This document shows positions 63,490 to 64,000 of a stretch of DNA of 64,000 nt, piece after piece. Made by a program: the position numbers and the translations under genes. The notes beneath the pieces were generated by a model. That model did not search any database. It saw only the letters and a list, made by a program, of their open reading frames with translations, and was not told where the DNA came from. The DNA is from Agaricus subrufescens (lineage: Eukaryota > Basidiomycota > Agaricomycetes > Agaricales > Agaricaceae). The stretch spans positions 1,364,001 to 1,428,000 of the forward strand of contig CM057061.1 of assembly GCA_029945375.1 (NCBI GenBank), written 5' to 3'. Each line of letters begins with the position of its first letter. The first letter of the stretch is position 1.

Positions 63490-64000
63490 ATGCCTGAACA
63501 AGCTTCGCGATCATCATCACCATCACCTGCATCGTCAATCCGTCCGGGTAGCAGACGACAGGAACAGCCAGACGCCAGTGAGTCCCGCCTCCCAAAGTTA
63601 ATATGCTGGTGGACTTGCCTGAATTTCAGGTATATTCTCACATGCTCATAATTTTGTCATTTATGGTGGGCAATTCACGACGAATACATATGGAAATGAG
63701 ACCTTGTCAAGCAGAACAGCAGGCGCATGACTTCTCCCTGTATCAAGTAGAGCTGATGCTAACACATGCCGACAGTGTTTGCACTACTGAAGCCATATAC
63801 TTGCCTGGATGCCACAAAAGACGCCAGCGCTCGACATCCGCCACCCCGATGTCACCCCGGAACGCGAGAAAAGATTCAGAGTAGACTCATGCAATGGCTC
63901 ACCAATGAGCATGAGCGGTGGAAGATGCTCTGGGTCCGTGGCTTTGCGGGTACTGGGAAGTCTGCTGTCGCTCAGTCATTTGCCGATTCATGCGACGACA
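63490..64000 (+). CDS. NACHT-domain STAND NTPase copy 5, partial at window edge
   Basis: Exons 63490-63577 (MPEQASRSSSPSPASSI..), 63630-63722 (VFSHAHNFVIYGGQF..) and 63776 to the window end (FALLKPYTCLDATKDASAR..GFAGTGKSAVAQSFADSCDD) keep frame. The second intron would start with GC (GCGCAT) where the paralogs have GTGCxT, so it is either a GC-AG intron or a damaged donor. Walker A is intact. The rest lies beyond the window. Confidence 0.85.

Noticed and set aside
1..64000. CRISPR array, prokaryotic operon or complete transposon
   Set aside because: The only short-period repeat seen is the coding minisatellite at 57115-57335; no transposase, reverse transcriptase or long terminal repeats were recognised in any frame.

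Overview
This window is nuclear DNA of a filamentous basidiomycete, most likely an Agaricomycete mushroom-forming fungus. The evidence is class I hydrophobin genes with the 8-Cys pattern, many short spliceosomal introns (about 40-75 bp), expanded single-exon F-box genes, and NACHT-type STAND NTPases whose N-terminal layout is seen in Agaricomycetes. I cannot name the species. No rRNA, tRNA, CRISPR or complete transposon was recognised.

Layout. (1) 1-9.8 kb: hydrophobin block 1, six minus-strand class I hydrophobin genes (the first cut by the window edge) plus one relic near 4.2-4.5 kb. Introns, exon sizes, TATA boxes and a 16-base 5' block are strikingly conserved, and whole intergenic segments are duplicated with the genes. 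(2) 11.5-20 kb: a compact housekeeping island: GCV1 (glycine cleavage T-protein), coronin, a WrbA/flavodoxin-like quinone reductase, ERG9 (squalene synthase), a small divergent ORF, and a DUF1770/Atg43-like protein. (3) 20.9-29.6 kb: four intronless F-box-like genes of 469-527 codons. (4) 29.3-36.4 kb: hydrophobin block 2 with three intact genes, a second 3'-end relic, and a copy of the promoter and N-terminus of the neighbouring F-box gene, which records a tandem duplication of an F-box/hydrophobin segment. (5) 37.3-43.4 kb: a Ser/Arg-rich unknown protein, a degraded NACHT fragment, and a TPR-DnaJ co-chaperone (DNAJC7-like). (6) 43.6-48.5 kb: a tandemly duplicated two-gene cassette (an NmrA/epimerase-like protein plus a short-chain dehydrogenase), with one SDR copy reduced to a relic and one NmrA copy damaged at the exon 1 splice junction. 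(7) 50-64 kb: an array of NACHT NTPase paralogs on the plus strand: one pseudogene, two intact genes of 693 and 694 aa, one N-terminal relic, and one gene running off the right edge. An ankyrin/Gly-rich gene and a multi-TM protein gene are interspersed.

How the parts relate: the three accessory families (hydrophobins, F-box proteins, NACHT NTPases) are the classes that expand by local duplication in mushroom genomes, and the window shows this at several stages: intact paralogs, paralogs with shared intergenic DNA, and relics. The single-copy metabolic and cytoskeletal genes sit between these birth-and-death regions. The best candidates for something not well described are (a) the conserved 31-34 residue N-terminal exon (core I/V-x-G-G-Q/K-F) shared by all NACHT copies, and (b) the hydrophobin cassette whose promoter block, 5' leader and distal DNA are copied with the coding region.

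All exon structures below were inferred by eye from splice signals, frame continuity and paralog alignment; none was checked against transcripts.
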